Shown: positions 8,767 to 16,991 of the stretch, piece by piece | Layout: each line of letters opens with the position of its first letter | How positions within the stretch are numbered: position 1 is the first letter of the stretch | Assembly: GCA_913055735.1 (NCBI GenBank) | Contig: CAJXKD010000001.1 | Location: 1,178,001 to 1,242,000 of the forward strand | DNA: 64,000 nt | Origin: an uncultured Rhodospirillales bacterium | GTDB taxonomy: Bacteria; Pseudomonadota; Alphaproteobacteria; Rhodospirillales; UBA2165 | Reading direction: 5' to 3' | Made by a program: the position numbers and the translations under genes | The notes under the pieces: model-generated | What the model saw: the letters and a program-made list of their open reading frames with translations, nothing else | Databases searched by the model: none | What the model was told of the DNA's origin: nothing

Positions 8767-9735
8767 ATGGACGCCGTATCCGCTAGCGAATTGAGCTTCG
8801 CCGACATAATCAGCCCCGTGGACCCGACCGAGTTTCACGAGCGGTTTCGCGGCGCCGCGCCCCTTCATATCGAGGGTACACCGGACAAATATGCCGGTGC
8901 CATGTCCTGGGACCTGCTGACCGATATCCTCAATCAGACGGCCATTTGGACCCCGAGCAAACTTAAGCTGGTGCTCGATACCCGCGTCCTCACCGCACAG
9001 GAATATTGCACGGTCGGGCATCTTCCGGACGGCAATCAAGGTCTGGTGATCGACATGGCCAAGGTCCGCGAGTGGCTGGCGCGCGGGGCATCGATTGTCT
9101 TGAATGACGTCGAAACCTTCACCCCGGGAATGAAGGCCATTTCGGCGGCACTGGGCGTGGAGCCAGGCGGCAAGGTGCAGGGAAATCTTTATTGTTCCTG
9201 GAAAGAGCACCAAGCTTTTCCCGTTCACTATGACACCCATGACGTTTTTGCCTTACAGGTAGCGGGGGAGAAGCGGTGGCGCATTTACGGCCGCCATTTC
9301 AAGGATCCCATCAATCATCCGACCTTTAAACAGATCGATCAGTCATTCCATGAGCAGCACAAAGGACCGCTGAGCATGGAATTCGTTATGAAACCGGGGG
9401 ATATGGTCTATGTGCCGTCCGGCTTCTATCACGAGGCGTTGGCCGAATCGGACGGAACCATTCATGTGTCGTTCAGCGTCGTGCCGATGATCGGGCTCGA
9501 CGTGATCTCGGCGATCTTCGAACGCGCCGTCATGGACGATGTATTCCGTCAGGCAATTCCCCATCTATCTGTCCGCGACGGCAAGGCGACCGAAGAACAT
9601 TTGATGCGGCTGGCGGGACGGTTCCGGGAATTACTGCGCGATCCGCAAATGATGGATCAGCTCAAGAAAACGCTCAGCAGCTTCCGCTTTCCGCGTTCCA
9701 CCATCAAACTCCCCGACGACATTTTTAAAGAATAG
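8767..9735 (+). CDS. JmjC/cupin-fold 2-oxoglutarate oxygenase-like protein
   Basis: A 322-residue protein of the cupin_4/JmjC group that includes bacterial ribosomal-protein hydroxylases. The iron-binding facial triad is visible: His154 and Asp156 in HYDTHD, and distal His222 in VPSGFYHEA. The double-stranded beta-helix spans roughly residues 100-240, followed by a helical C-terminal part with dimerisation-like character. The ATG lies behind GGGAGAGG. The C-terminal winged-helix typical of some ribosomal oxygenases is not obvious, so substrate could be a ribosomal protein or something else. It stands alone as a transcription unit, convergent with the GhrA-like gene. Confidence 0.8.
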   Translation: MDAVSASELSFADIISPVDPTEFHERFRGAAPLHIEGTPDKYAGAMSWDLLTDILNQTAIWTPSKLKLVLDTRVLTAQEYCTVGHLPDGNQGLVIDMAKVREWLARGASIVLNDVETFTPGMKAISAALGVEPGGKVQGNLYCSWKEHQAFPVHYDTHDVFALQVAGEKRWRIYGRHFKDPINHPTFKQIDQSFHEQHKGPLSMEFVMKPGDMVYVPSGFYHEALAESDGTIHVSFSVVPMIGLDVISAIFERAVMDDVFRQAIPHLSVRDGKATEEHLMRLAGRFRELLRDPQMMDQLKKTLSSFRFPRSTIKLPDDIFKE

Positions 9736-9781
9736 CGCCCGAGAAACAACGAGTGCCCCAAAATGAACGTCCTGGTCCGCA

Positions 9782-9806
9782 GAAAACCGCCTAATAGCCG
9801 GTTTTC
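9782..9806. terminator. Possible bidirectional hairpin between JmjC and GhrA-like genes
   Basis: Arms GAAAACCG and CGGTTTTC are separated by nine bases and include the reductase stop codon. The T-rich arms could support weak termination in both directions. There is no long U-tract. Confidence 0.35.
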
Positions 9807-10720
9807 CGGTCCACCAGATTGATCAGGGATTCACCTGCCCGTAGGCGGCGAATGTTTTCAACCACCACCGGGATGGTTTGTGAAAGCGGCGGCCGTCGTG
9901 CGACATGCGGCATAATGGTCGCTAAGGGATGCACCCACAATGGATTGTCTTCCGGCAGCGGCTCCGGCTCGGTCACATCCAGGGTCGCCCCGGAAAGATG
10001 ACCAGAATCCAGTGCCGCAATAAGATCATCGTTCACGACAATGATGCCGCGCGCCAGATTGATGATGCTGGCCCCCTTCGGCAAAGCGGCAAATAGTTCC
10101 TTGTTCATCAACCCCGTGGTCTCCGGCGTAACCGGAAGCATGCACACCGCAATCTCGGTCTTCGCCAGAAACTGTTTCAAGCCGTCGTCGCCGTGGAATA
10201 CGTCGATATCAGCATCGGGTTTGGCTGTCCGTGCCCAAGCAATGACCTCGAAGCCGATCGATTTGATCAGTTCGACCATTGGTTTGGTAAGCGTCCCGTA
10301 ACCGAGAAAACCCACCGTCCGCTCTGCCACCGGGGGCTGCGGCAAGGGATTCCACTCACGCCGCATCTGCTGAACATGGTAGGCATGCATTTGCCGGTGA
10401 TGGCGTAACACGTGGAGCAACGCATATTCGGTCATCTGAGGGTCGCCGCCCTCCGGCTCCACCTTGGCGAGGGGTGCATCGGGAAGCGCTGGATTGGCGA
10501 TCACCGTTTCAACACCCGCAAGCAGCGTCATCATCAACTTGAGGTTGGGGAGCGGCGGCAACTCCTTGAGTGCCGGCCGGCCGAAGAGCATAACATCGAT
10601 TTCGGCGGGATCACCGACGTCGGGAAACACGCGGATTTCTTCCTCGGGCAATGCGTTTTTCAGCGCCGTCGCCCAATCTTCGTTGGTTCCCCTGATTGCG
10701 TTAAAGATGAGTATCGCCAT
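9791..10720 (-). CDS. ghrA: Glyoxylate/hydroxypyruvate reductase A-like D-2-hydroxyacid dehydrogenase
   Basis: A 309-residue NAD(P)-dependent D-isomer-specific 2-hydroxyacid dehydrogenase, GhrA subgroup by length and by its short N-terminal catalytic half. The dinucleotide motif is near residues 136-146 (VGFLGYGTLTKP); the third glycine of the usual GxGxxG is replaced. Catalytic residues sit in LARGII (Arg about 224), VTEPEPLPEDNPLW (Glu about 251) and PHVARRP (His about 272). It is expected to reduce glyoxylate or hydroxypyruvate in the cytoplasm. Divergently placed from the threonine aldolase gene, whose reaction yields glycine and acetaldehyde, so both may feed C2 metabolism; co-regulation is an inference. 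Confidence 0.85.
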   Translation of the reverse strand: MAILIFNAIRGTNEDWATALKNALPEEEIRVFPDVGDPAEIDVMLFGRPALKELPPLPNLKLMMTLLAGVETVIANPALPDAPLAKVEPEGGDPQMTEYALLHVLRHHRQMHAYHVQQMRREWNPLPQPPVAERTVGFLGYGTLTKPMVELIKSIGFEVIAWARTAKPDADIDVFHGDDGLKQFLAKTEIAVCMLPVTPETTGLMNKELFAALPKGASIINLARGIIVVNDDLIAALDSGHLSGATLDVTEPEPLPEDNPLWVHPLATIMPHVARRPPLSQTIPVVVENIRRLRAGESLINLVDRKTGY

Positions 10721-10870
10721 GCGTCCCTTCCCCTTTTTCGGTCCCGTTTTTTGGCTTTATACGGGGCCCACCCCAACAGGAGCGCAACAATGACCGCTTC
10801 GACCGGCTCGATCAAGCATCGGCGGGCATGCTAAGAAGGGCCTAAGCTTAAACACGAGGCGGGAAGATTT

Positions 10871-11920
10871 ATGAACTTTGCCAGCGACAACGTTGCCGGT
10901 GCCGCACCGGAAATTCTGGATGCCCTAGCCCGGGAGTCGCGGGAACGCGCCACGCCCTACGGCGCCGACCCGCTGACCGAAAAGGTGACGGCACGGTTCG
11001 CCGAGATTTTCGAAACCGACCTCGATGTGTTCCTGGTGGCGACCGGCACCGCCGCAAATGCCCTCGGCCTTTCCGCCATCGTTCCGCCCTATGGCGCGGT
11101 CTATTCTCATGAAGACGCCCATATCCAGGTCCACGAGGCAGGCGCGCCGGAGTTCTTCTCCGGCGGCAAGATCATTCCGTTGCCCGGCGATCATGGCCGA
11201 CTTCTCCCTGCCACCATCGAAGACGCGCTCAGCAAGGCGGCACCACCGGTTCATCACGCAAAACCATCCGCCGTAAGCATCAGCCAGATCACCGAATGCG
11301 GCACCGCCTACACCGCCGCTGACATTTCGGCGCTCGGCGAGACGTGCCGCAGCCAAGGCCTCAAACTCCATATGGATGGCGCCCGTTTTGCCAATGCCGT
11401 GGTTACAGCAAATATCTCTCCGGCGGCCATGAGCTGGCAGGCCGGAATCGATGTGTTGAGTTTCGGCGCAACAAAGAACGGTGCTCTGGCGGCCGAATCC
11501 ATCGTGTTTTTTGATCGTGCGGCGGCCCGGGAGTTCGCTTACCGACGGAAGCGCGGCGGCCACCTCTTTTCCAAGATGCGGTTCCTGGCGGCCCAGTTCG
11601 ACGCCTATCTGACCAACGGTCTATGGCTGACGCTGGCGGCGCGCGCCAATCGTGCCGCGGCCCGGCTCGCCTCCGGTCTCTCGGAGGTTCCCGGTATCGA
11701 CATTCTCCATCCGGTCGACGGCAACATCGTCTTCGCGGCGCTGCCCGCGGACATGGCGGCTGCCCTACAACAACAGGGGTTTCAATTCCATAGCCACGTG
11801 CAAAACGGCCGAGCTAGTGTCCGGCTGGTCTTAGCGTTCGATACCGACGACGGCGACATCGACAATTTCGTGTCCGCCGCGGGGAATTTCGGGCCAGCAA
11901 CGAAAAACGCCGCGCAATAA
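10871..11920 (+). CDS. ltaE: Low-specificity threonine aldolase-like PLP enzyme
   Basis: A 349-residue fold-type I PLP enzyme that would cleave L-threonine or L-allo-threonine to glycine and acetaldehyde. It opens with NFASDNVAGAAPEIL, the threonine-aldolase start. Substrate-site features include HEDAHIQVHEAGAPEFFSGGK, the cofactor aspartate in LHMDGARFANA, and the Schiff-base lysine Lys202 in FGATKNG. Length and motif order match the family. The 3' end overlaps the hairpin that appears to terminate the opposing CBS-BON gene. It forms a single-gene unit. Confidence 0.88.
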   Translation: MNFASDNVAGAAPEILDALARESRERATPYGADPLTEKVTARFAEIFETDLDVFLVATGTAANALGLSAIVPPYGAVYSHEDAHIQVHEAGAPEFFSGGKIIPLPGDHGRLLPATIEDALSKAAPPVHHAKPSAVSISQITECGTAYTAADISALGETCRSQGLKLHMDGARFANAVVTANISPAAMSWQAGIDVLSFGATKNGALAAESIVFFDRAAAREFAYRRKRGGHLFSKMRFLAAQFDAYLTNGLWLTLAARANRAAARLASGLSEVPGIDILHPVDGNIVFAALPADMAAALQQQGFQFHSHVQNGRASVRLVLAFDTDDGDIDNFVSAAGNFGPATKNAAQ

Positions 11921-11934
11921 ACCCGCGCGGCGTT
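11906..11934 (-). terminator. Rho-independent terminator of the CBS-BON gene
   Basis: Ten-base arms (AACGCCGCGC and its complement) enclose a nine-base loop. On the minus strand the stem is followed by TTTTTCGTT, a usable U-tract. It overlaps the last codons and stop of the opposing threonine aldolase gene. Confidence 0.7.
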
Positions 11935-11957
11935 GAAGACGAAATTCGAGCAGGGAA

Positions 11958-12653
11958 TTAGGCGTAGCTCGAATATTTCGGCATGATGCTGAGATTATCT
12001 TCTACCGATTTGACGCCGGCGATATTTTCCGCCGCGACATGCACCGCTTTGCGAGCATCTTCCGTATCGACGAACCCCCAAAGCTGCACGTTTCCTTCGT
12101 TGACGGTTACGTTGATGGTCGCCGTGTTGGCAAGTTCGTGACCACCGATTTCCTCAAGCAGCTTGACGCGAATTTCCTGATCGTTCGCAGCGATCTTGGG
12201 CAATTGCGCGCCTGCCCCTGCCACCAGCGCCTGTAGGATATTGGCGCGGCTGATAATACCGACCAGCTTTTTGCCCTCGACGACCGGAACGCGCTTGATC
12301 TTGTTTTTCTCCAGCATTTCGGCAACGTCGGCGACGGACGTCTGCGGCGAAACCGTCTTCACGTTACTCGTCATGACGTCGGCCGCTTTCTGCCCGTGCG
12401 CTTTGAGATATTCCTGCGGTGTCTCGTTCGGATCCCCGACGAGTTGAAGCCACCATGACCGTGGCCGATCGCCTTCGCTGCTGACGCGGTGGACCAAATC
12501 CCCTTCGCTGACGATCCCTTTGAGGGTGCCGTCCGTATCGACAACGGGAACCGCGCTGATCCCGCGTTCAATCAATAGCCGCGCGATTCCGGTAACCGGC
12601 TCGTCAGGCCCCACGGTTACGACATTTACCGTCATAATATCCTTGGCATTCAT
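11958..12653 (-). CDS. CBS-domain pair plus BON domain protein
   Basis: A 231-residue protein with two CBS motifs (residues about 8-62 and 95-150) and a C-terminal BON domain (about 165-225, TINVTVNEGNVQLWGFVDT). CBS pairs bind adenine nucleotides and act as energy sensors; BON domains often bind lipid or protein surfaces. No signal peptide or membrane segment is seen, so the protein should be cytoplasmic. The start is an ATG behind AGGAGGAAGG; a reading 7 residues longer exists. This architecture is common in alphaproteobacterial stress clusters beside universal stress proteins and Hsp20, as here. It may form an operon with the small upstream gene at 12.7 kb. Confidence 0.85.
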   Translation of the reverse strand: MNAKDIMTVNVVTVGPDEPVTGIARLLIERGISAVPVVDTDGTLKGIVSEGDLVHRVSSEGDRPRSWWLQLVGDPNETPQEYLKAHGQKAADVMTSNVKTVSPQTSVADVAEMLEKNKIKRVPVVEGKKLVGIISRANILQALVAGAGAQLPKIAANDQEIRVKLLEEIGGHELANTATINVTVNEGNVQLWGFVDTEDARKAVHVAAENIAGVKSVEDNLSIMPKYSSYA

Positions 12654-12710
12654 GCCTTCCTCCTCGTGTTGCACAGATCACAACCGGTTCAACCGGCAGA
12701 TCGATGTTCG

Positions 12711-12935
12711 TTAGTTCGGTCGGATTCTGCTGTCCGAATTATGAGCCCAGCCTATTGCACCGGGACTTACGGAGTCGAGCATCGACACGATTTCCCGGCT
12801 GATCAACTGCCAGCGCGCACGGCCCTCGTAGTCGCCGATGCCCAATAGCTCATCGGCCCGCACGCAGGCTTCCTGTGGCGCCTCTTCTCCGAAGCGTTCG
12901 ATGAACTTGGCGGCGGCTGCGCGGATAACGCTCAT
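12711..12935 (-). CDS. Small conserved protein, DUF6961-like
   Basis: A 74-residue protein whose middle (RADELLGIGDYEGRARW) follows the RADELL-x2-GD-x-EG-x3-W pattern I associate with small alphaproteobacterial proteins of unknown function. The ATG has only a weak GGAA site. A longer in-frame reading to 13034 is possible but its extra residues are cysteine- and proline-rich with no family character. It precedes the CBS-BON gene with a 57-base gap on the same strand, and an FNR/FixK-type box lies 208 bases upstream. No function can be assigned. Confidence 0.55.
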   Translation of the reverse strand: MSVIRAAAAKFIERFGEEAPQEACVRADELLGIGDYEGRARWQLISREIVSMLDSVSPGAIGWAHNSDSRIRPN

Positions 12936-13142
12936 TTCCGTAGTATCGTGCCGGGAGCGGGGACACCTCCCTGCGCAATATCCGACCAAGGGACAGTCGG
13001 GCATCGGGGGTTTCGCCGGCATTACTCGATACATTTCGCCAATCCTTTTCGCTAAGCCCCTGGTATCCCTGCGTTTCGGGCTCTTGGGTTTACTGTCCCT
13101 CCCTTACGATAGTTACGCTACCCTAGGGACCGGTGCGGGGAA

Positions 13143-13156
13143 TTGACGGCAATCAA
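13143..13156. promoter_or_regulatory. FNR/FixK-type box (TTGAC-N4-ATCAA)
   Basis: The 14-bp sequence fits the alphaproteobacterial FnrL/FixK consensus TTGAY-N4-RTCAA exactly. It lies between the end of the universal stress gene and the start of the small gene at 12.9 kb, so it could drive the small gene and the CBS-BON gene under low oxygen. Confidence 0.6.
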
Positions 13157-13192
13157 GGTGGCGGCCGCCACCCCTTCCCCGTCCTTCGGCCG

Positions 13193-14017
13193 TCAATGGG
13201 CCATCAGAACCGGCATGGTCATGTGTTCGAGCATATGCGCCGTAACCCCACCCAGGACCAGTTCCCGCCAACGGGAATGACCGTATGCGCCCATAACGAA
13301 GAGATCGATACCGCGGTCGGCCGCTCGCGACAGGAGCATATCGGCGATCCCCACATCCCGGACGGTCAGGGATTGTGCCTCTGCCGGGATTCCGTGGCGT
13401 GCCAAATGACGGCTAATGTCGGCACACGGGATCTCGCCGGCGCGATTGCTGCCGTTGGCGTTGATTGCCACCACATCGACCTCTTCCGCATCGGCCAATA
13501 GGGGCAGGGCATCATGGACAGCGCGTGCCGCCTGGGCGCTGGCGTCCCATGCGACCATCACGCGTTTACCTATCCGATCTGCGTGTCCGGCATAGGGAAT
13601 GATCAATACCGGCCGGCCGACGGTCAAAATGGCGCCATCGGGCATATCGTCGTTGCGTTGCGAATCGGGATCGCGTTGCGCCAGAACGACCAAGTCGCAG
13701 GAATGAGCATGATCGGCAATCGCTTCGCTGACCGGCCCCTCGACGCACCGCCACTCGTGTGCAATTCCCGCATGATCGGCCGCCTGATTGAAGTGCGTCT
13801 CGGCCTCGCCGGCTCGCTGGCGATCCGCCTCCAACTGTTTTTCGAAGAACTCTGTTGGGATTTGCTCGGGGCCATACATGGGAAAGAACGGCGGATAGAG
13901 GACGTACAGCCCCGTAAGATGTGCGTCGTGCGCTTGCGCCAGACGGATCGCCGCTTCCATGGAAGCATTGCGTCCCGCCGAGGCGTCCACATGCACCAAA
14001 ATATCCTTTATCGCCAT
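13193..14017 (-). CDS. Universal stress protein, tandem UspA domains
   Basis: A 274-residue cytoplasmic protein with two UspA-like domains (residues about 1-145 and 150-274). The first begins IKDILVHVDAS. The second keeps the nucleotide-binding loop pattern G-x2-G-x9-G near GAYGHSRWRELVLGGVTAHML. Tandem-domain proteins of this kind act in stress survival; the biochemical output is poorly defined. The start ATG follows AGGAGAGG. It sits between Hsp20 and the CBS-BON group on the same strand, in a neighbourhood with several FNR/FixK-type boxes. Confidence 0.9.
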   Translation of the reverse strand: MAIKDILVHVDASAGRNASMEAAIRLAQAHDAHLTGLYVLYPPFFPMYGPEQIPTEFFEKQLEADRQRAGEAETHFNQAADHAGIAHEWRCVEGPVSEAIADHAHSCDLVVLAQRDPDSQRNDDMPDGAILTVGRPVLIIPYAGHADRIGKRVMVAWDASAQAARAVHDALPLLADAEEVDVVAINANGSNRAGEIPCADISRHLARHGIPAEAQSLTVRDVGIADMLLSRAADRGIDLFVMGAYGHSRWRELVLGGVTAHMLEHMTMPVLMAH

Positions 14018-14099
14018 ATCTGCCTCTCCTCGGCTTCCCGTTTTTTCAGCACGTTATAGGTAGACGCAGGCACCGACGGTCCGGCGTCTGCGCCGTTTG

Positions 14100-14660
14100 T
14101 TATTTAGACTTCACGTCAATCTTGCGGCTCTTCTTTTGGGCCGCCGCCGTTTTTGGCAAGGTTACCGTCAGAACACCTTTCTCAAATTCCGCTATGACTT
14201 TGCCCTCATCGACGGTCCCGGGAAGACGGAAGGAGCGGCTGAAAGAGCCATAGCGCCGTTCGGTGAGATGATAGTTCTCTTCCTTCTCTTCCTTTTCCGA
14301 GCGTTTTTCGCCTTTCAAGGTGAGCAATCCATCGGACAAGCTCAGTTCGATATCCTTCTCACTCATGCCCGGCAGTTCCGCCGTCACTTCATAGGCTTTG
14401 TCGGTTTCCTTCACATCGACGCTGGGCGCGGTTCCGCCGAACGCCGCGCGGAACGGCTCAAGATCGGCAAACCGTTTTGACAACAGACCCCGTCCCATGG
14501 GCGCGCCAATGAACCGGTCGAAGACCTTGTCCATTTCGTCGCGGAGCGACAGCCACGGTTCATCCCATAGCGGCGAAAACGGCGTCATCGCGCCCGTTTC
14601 TTTCTTGGACGTTGTTCCCTTCCGAACATTTACTGCTTTCTTTTGGGGTCGTGTCGCCAT
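14100..14660 (-). CDS. Hsp20/alpha-crystallin small heat-shock protein
   Basis: A 186-residue ATP-independent chaperone that holds unfolding proteins in the cytoplasm. The alpha-crystallin domain spans about residues 75-170 (APSVDVKETDKAYEVTAELPGM through GVLTVTLPKTAAA). The N-terminus is lysine-rich and unusually basic. It contains WDEPWLSLRDEMDKVFDRF, the amphipathic segment typical of this class. The C-terminal I-x-I/V anchor is weak (RKIDVKSK). The ATG start behind GGAGGGAC was chosen over a reading 7 residues longer. An FNR/FixK-type box lies 63 bases upstream of the start, pointing to low-oxygen control rather than heat alone. Confidence 0.92.
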   Translation of the reverse strand: MATRPQKKAVNVRKGTTSKKETGAMTPFSPLWDEPWLSLRDEMDKVFDRFIGAPMGRGLLSKRFADLEPFRAAFGGTAPSVDVKETDKAYEVTAELPGMSEKDIELSLSDGLLTLKGEKRSEKEEKEENYHLTERRYGSFSRSFRLPGTVDEGKVIAEFEKGVLTVTLPKTAAAQKKSRKIDVKSK

Positions 14661-14722
14661 GAGTCCCTCCAGGTTCTGCAATTGTTAGGTCTAAATGTTC
14701 GTCGGTCGCCGTTATTCGCGCA

Positions 14723-14736
14723 TTGATGTAAGTCAA
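14723..14736. promoter_or_regulatory. FNR/FixK-type box upstream of hsp20 (TTGAT-N4-GTCAA)
   Basis: Matches TTGAY-N4-RTCAA exactly and lies 63-76 bases before the hsp20 start codon, in the gap between the APC permease stop and hsp20. Placement suits an activator site for hsp20. Confidence 0.65.
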
Positions 14737-14773
14737 CCTGTCCCTCAAGGACCGTCCTAGATCATCCGGAGAT

Positions 14774-16000
14774 TCAGCCGCGTGCGGCGAGATCGGCGAG
14801 GGCGAGGACCACAAAAAACACGCTGACGACGACGCCGGCCACGGGCACCCACATAGGAATTATCAACTGCTCGCCGAGCGGAGAAGGGGTCCTCCATTTG
14901 AGCCGCACGAGCGCGGCGTTGACCAGAATGGCCACGGCAACAATGCCGATGGTCGTCACCTGGGCAAGCGTTTGAATTTGAAAGCCGAGCGCGAGGATGA
15001 CGACCGCGCCGACCACCAGCGCCGTCGCGGTAACGGGCGTCCGCGTTCGGTGATGAATTCGACCGATGGAAGAAGGCAGCCAGCCACGTTGGCTCATGCC
15101 ATAAAGAACGCGGGCGGCCATGATGATTTGGATGAGCGCACCGTTTAGAACTGCGGCGACACTGATCACCGTGATCGCCGTCGCCGGCCGGCCGGTATTG
15201 TGCTCGAAGATCAGTGCCAGCGGTGCTTCGCTGGCGGCAAGGTCTCCGATAGGCACGGCGAGCACCGCCACGATTGCGATCGCGCCATAGAGAAGCGTCG
15301 TTAGCACCAACGTGATGACAATGGAAATCGGCAGGACGCGGCGGACATCTTTGACCTCCTCAGCCACGTTGACCATGTCCTCGAATCCGATGAAGGCGTA
15401 ATAAGCGAGGAACGATCCGCCGAGGATGCCGGCCCAGACCGCGATGTGAAGGGGCGGTAGCAGGTCCGGCAACCGTACCGGAAATGTCGCCAATTCGCCG
15501 CGCCCGACCCAGACGATGATTAAAAGGCCGCCGATCTCGACGATCGTAACAATGGCCGCCGCCGATACGGATTCGCCAATCCCCCAGGCCGCGAGCAGAC
15601 CGAGCAGGATAACGATACCCACGACGGCAGCCCAATCGGGTACCGGAACGAGAGTTCGGAAGTAGCCGGAAAAGCCGATGGTCAACGCCGCCGTCGAAAC
15701 GATACCCGACGCCACCACGAGATAGCCGACGAGTTGCGCCAACGCCTTAGAGCGCAGCCCCTCCTCCACATAAACAGCCTCACCGGCACTCAACGGGAAA
15801 CGCGCCGAAAGCTCCGCAAAGCTCAATGCCGTAAACGCGGTTAGGACGGCGGCCAGTAAAAATGACACCGGCGCATAGAGCCCGGCACGCCCGGCGACCG
15901 CGCCGACAAGCACGTAAATGCCACCGCCCACGGTGGTACCCAGCCCATAAAGGACTAGCATCGGCATGCTCAAGGTTCGATTAAGAGTGGGCGTTTCCAC
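14774..16000 (-). CDS. APC-family amino acid permease
   Basis: A 408-residue membrane protein with about twelve hydrophobic segments. The first helix carries GLGTTVGGGIYVLVGAVAG, the APC substrate-gate glycine motif, and helix 6-like FIGFEDMVNVAEEVKDVRR matches the FEE/PE-containing loop of the cationic or general amino acid group. It should import amino acids with protons. It lies divergently from the FNT channel with an FNR/FixK-type box in the 138-base gap and a TTTTAT element at 16044-16049 well placed for its own promoter. The substrate is unknown. Confidence 0.88.
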   Translation of the reverse strand: METPTLNRTLSMPMLVLYGLGTTVGGGIYVLVGAVAGRAGLYAPVSFLLAAVLTAFTALSFAELSARFPLSAGEAVYVEEGLRSKALAQLVGYLVVASGIVSTAALTIGFSGYFRTLVPVPDWAAVVGIVILLGLLAAWGIGESVSAAAIVTIVEIGGLLIIVWVGRGELATFPVRLPDLLPPLHIAVWAGILGGSFLAYYAFIGFEDMVNVAEEVKDVRRVLPISIVITLVLTTLLYGAIAIVAVLAVPIGDLAASEAPLALIFEHNTGRPATAITVISVAAVLNGALIQIIMAARVLYGMSQRGWLPSSIGRIHHRTRTPVTATALVVGAVVILALGFQIQTLAQVTTIGIVAVAILVNAALVRLKWRTPSPLGEQLIIPMWVPVAGVVVSVFFVVLALADLAARG

Positions 16001-16071
16001 GGAAGGCCTTTCGCGGACTGAACAACGGCGTTAGGACTGTGTCATAAAATGTCGGTACGGATCGCTCTACA

Positions 16072-16085
16072 TTGACTGCGATCAA
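16072..16085. promoter_or_regulatory. FNR/FixK-type box between APC permease and FNT genes (TTGAC-N4-ATCAA)
   Basis: Exact match to TTGAY-N4-RTCAA in a 138-base divergent space. Its centre is about 78 bases from the permease start and 60 from the FNT start, so it could serve either gene. Confidence 0.65.
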
Positions 16086-16138
16086 CATAGCAAAAATTCG
16101 ATCCTGTGCTTTGCACGAAGAATGCCAACAAGGACCGC

Positions 16139-16948
16139 ATGATGACAGACCCAAATAGCCTCGACGCCTATGCCCCCGCCGAAATCGCCGCACGCGTAGA
16201 GGTGTCCGGTGTCGGCAAGGCCAATTTACCGACACTCCCCATGTTCGTGCTGGCACTGCTGGCCGGTGCCTTCATTGCCTTCGGCGGCATGTTCTTCACG
16301 CTTGTCATTACCGATAGCGGCATGGGCTTCGGTCCTCAGCGCTTGCTCGGCGGCATAGCTTTTTCCCTCGGGCTGATCTTGGTCGTGGTTGGCGGGGCCG
16401 AGCTTTTTACGGGCAACACGCTTATCGTGATGGCCTGGGCCGCCCGCAAGATCACCACACTCCAATTGCTGCGAAATTGGGTGATCGTCTATATTGGCAA
16501 TCTTGTCGGCTCCATTGCCACAGCGGTCACGGTCTATTGGTCTGGCATCCTCGCCCTCGATAACGGGGCGGTGGCGATAACGGCCATCGGGATCGCCGAC
16601 GCGAAGGTCGCCCTCCCCTTTACCGAAGCGTTGCTCCGTGGTCTGTTCTGCAACGTCCTTGTGTGCCTCGCCGTCTGGCTGTGCGTCGCCGCGCGCTCGG
16701 TCGTCGGCAAGATTTTCGCCATCGTCTTCCCTATCTCGGCCTTTGTCGCGTTGGGGTTCGAACACTCGGTCGCGAACATGTACCTGATCCCGGTCGGCTG
16801 GATGGCCGGCAGCGATGTCGTCACTTTGGAAGGATTGATCGGCAATCTCGTGCCCGTCACTCTCGGTAACATCATCGGCGGCGGTGTCCTTGTCGCGCTT
16901 GTCTATTGGCTCGTCTATCTTCGGCACACGGACGGGAGCGCCGGTTGA
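16139..16948 (+). CDS. Formate/nitrite transporter (FNT) family channel
   Basis: A 269-residue membrane protein with six hydrophobic segments. FNT signatures are present: GGAELFTGNTLIV, FCNVLVCLAVWL, the GFEHSVANMY element holding the pore histidine, and NLVPVTLGNIIGG near the C-terminus. The family passes formate, nitrite or hydrosulfide as a pentamer. Two adjacent ATG codons follow AGGA; the first is used here, though the second has better spacing. A GTG reading 11 residues longer is less likely. No formate lyase or nitrite reductase gene is adjacent, so the anion is unresolved; the FNR/FixK-type box upstream favours anaerobic or microaerobic use. Confidence 0.9.
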   Translation: MMTDPNSLDAYAPAEIAARVEVSGVGKANLPTLPMFVLALLAGAFIAFGGMFFTLVITDSGMGFGPQRLLGGIAFSLGLILVVVGGAELFTGNTLIVMAWAARKITTLQLLRNWVIVYIGNLVGSIATAVTVYWSGILALDNGAVAITAIGIADAKVALPFTEALLRGLFCNVLVCLAVWLCVAARSVVGKIFAIVFPISAFVALGFEHSVANMYLIPVGWMAGSDVVTLEGLIGNLVPVTLGNIIGGGVLVALVYWLVYLRHTDGSAG

Positions 16949-16991
16949 AGGGCCGGACAGGGGATCAGGCAAAGGGATTGACGGCGTTTAG

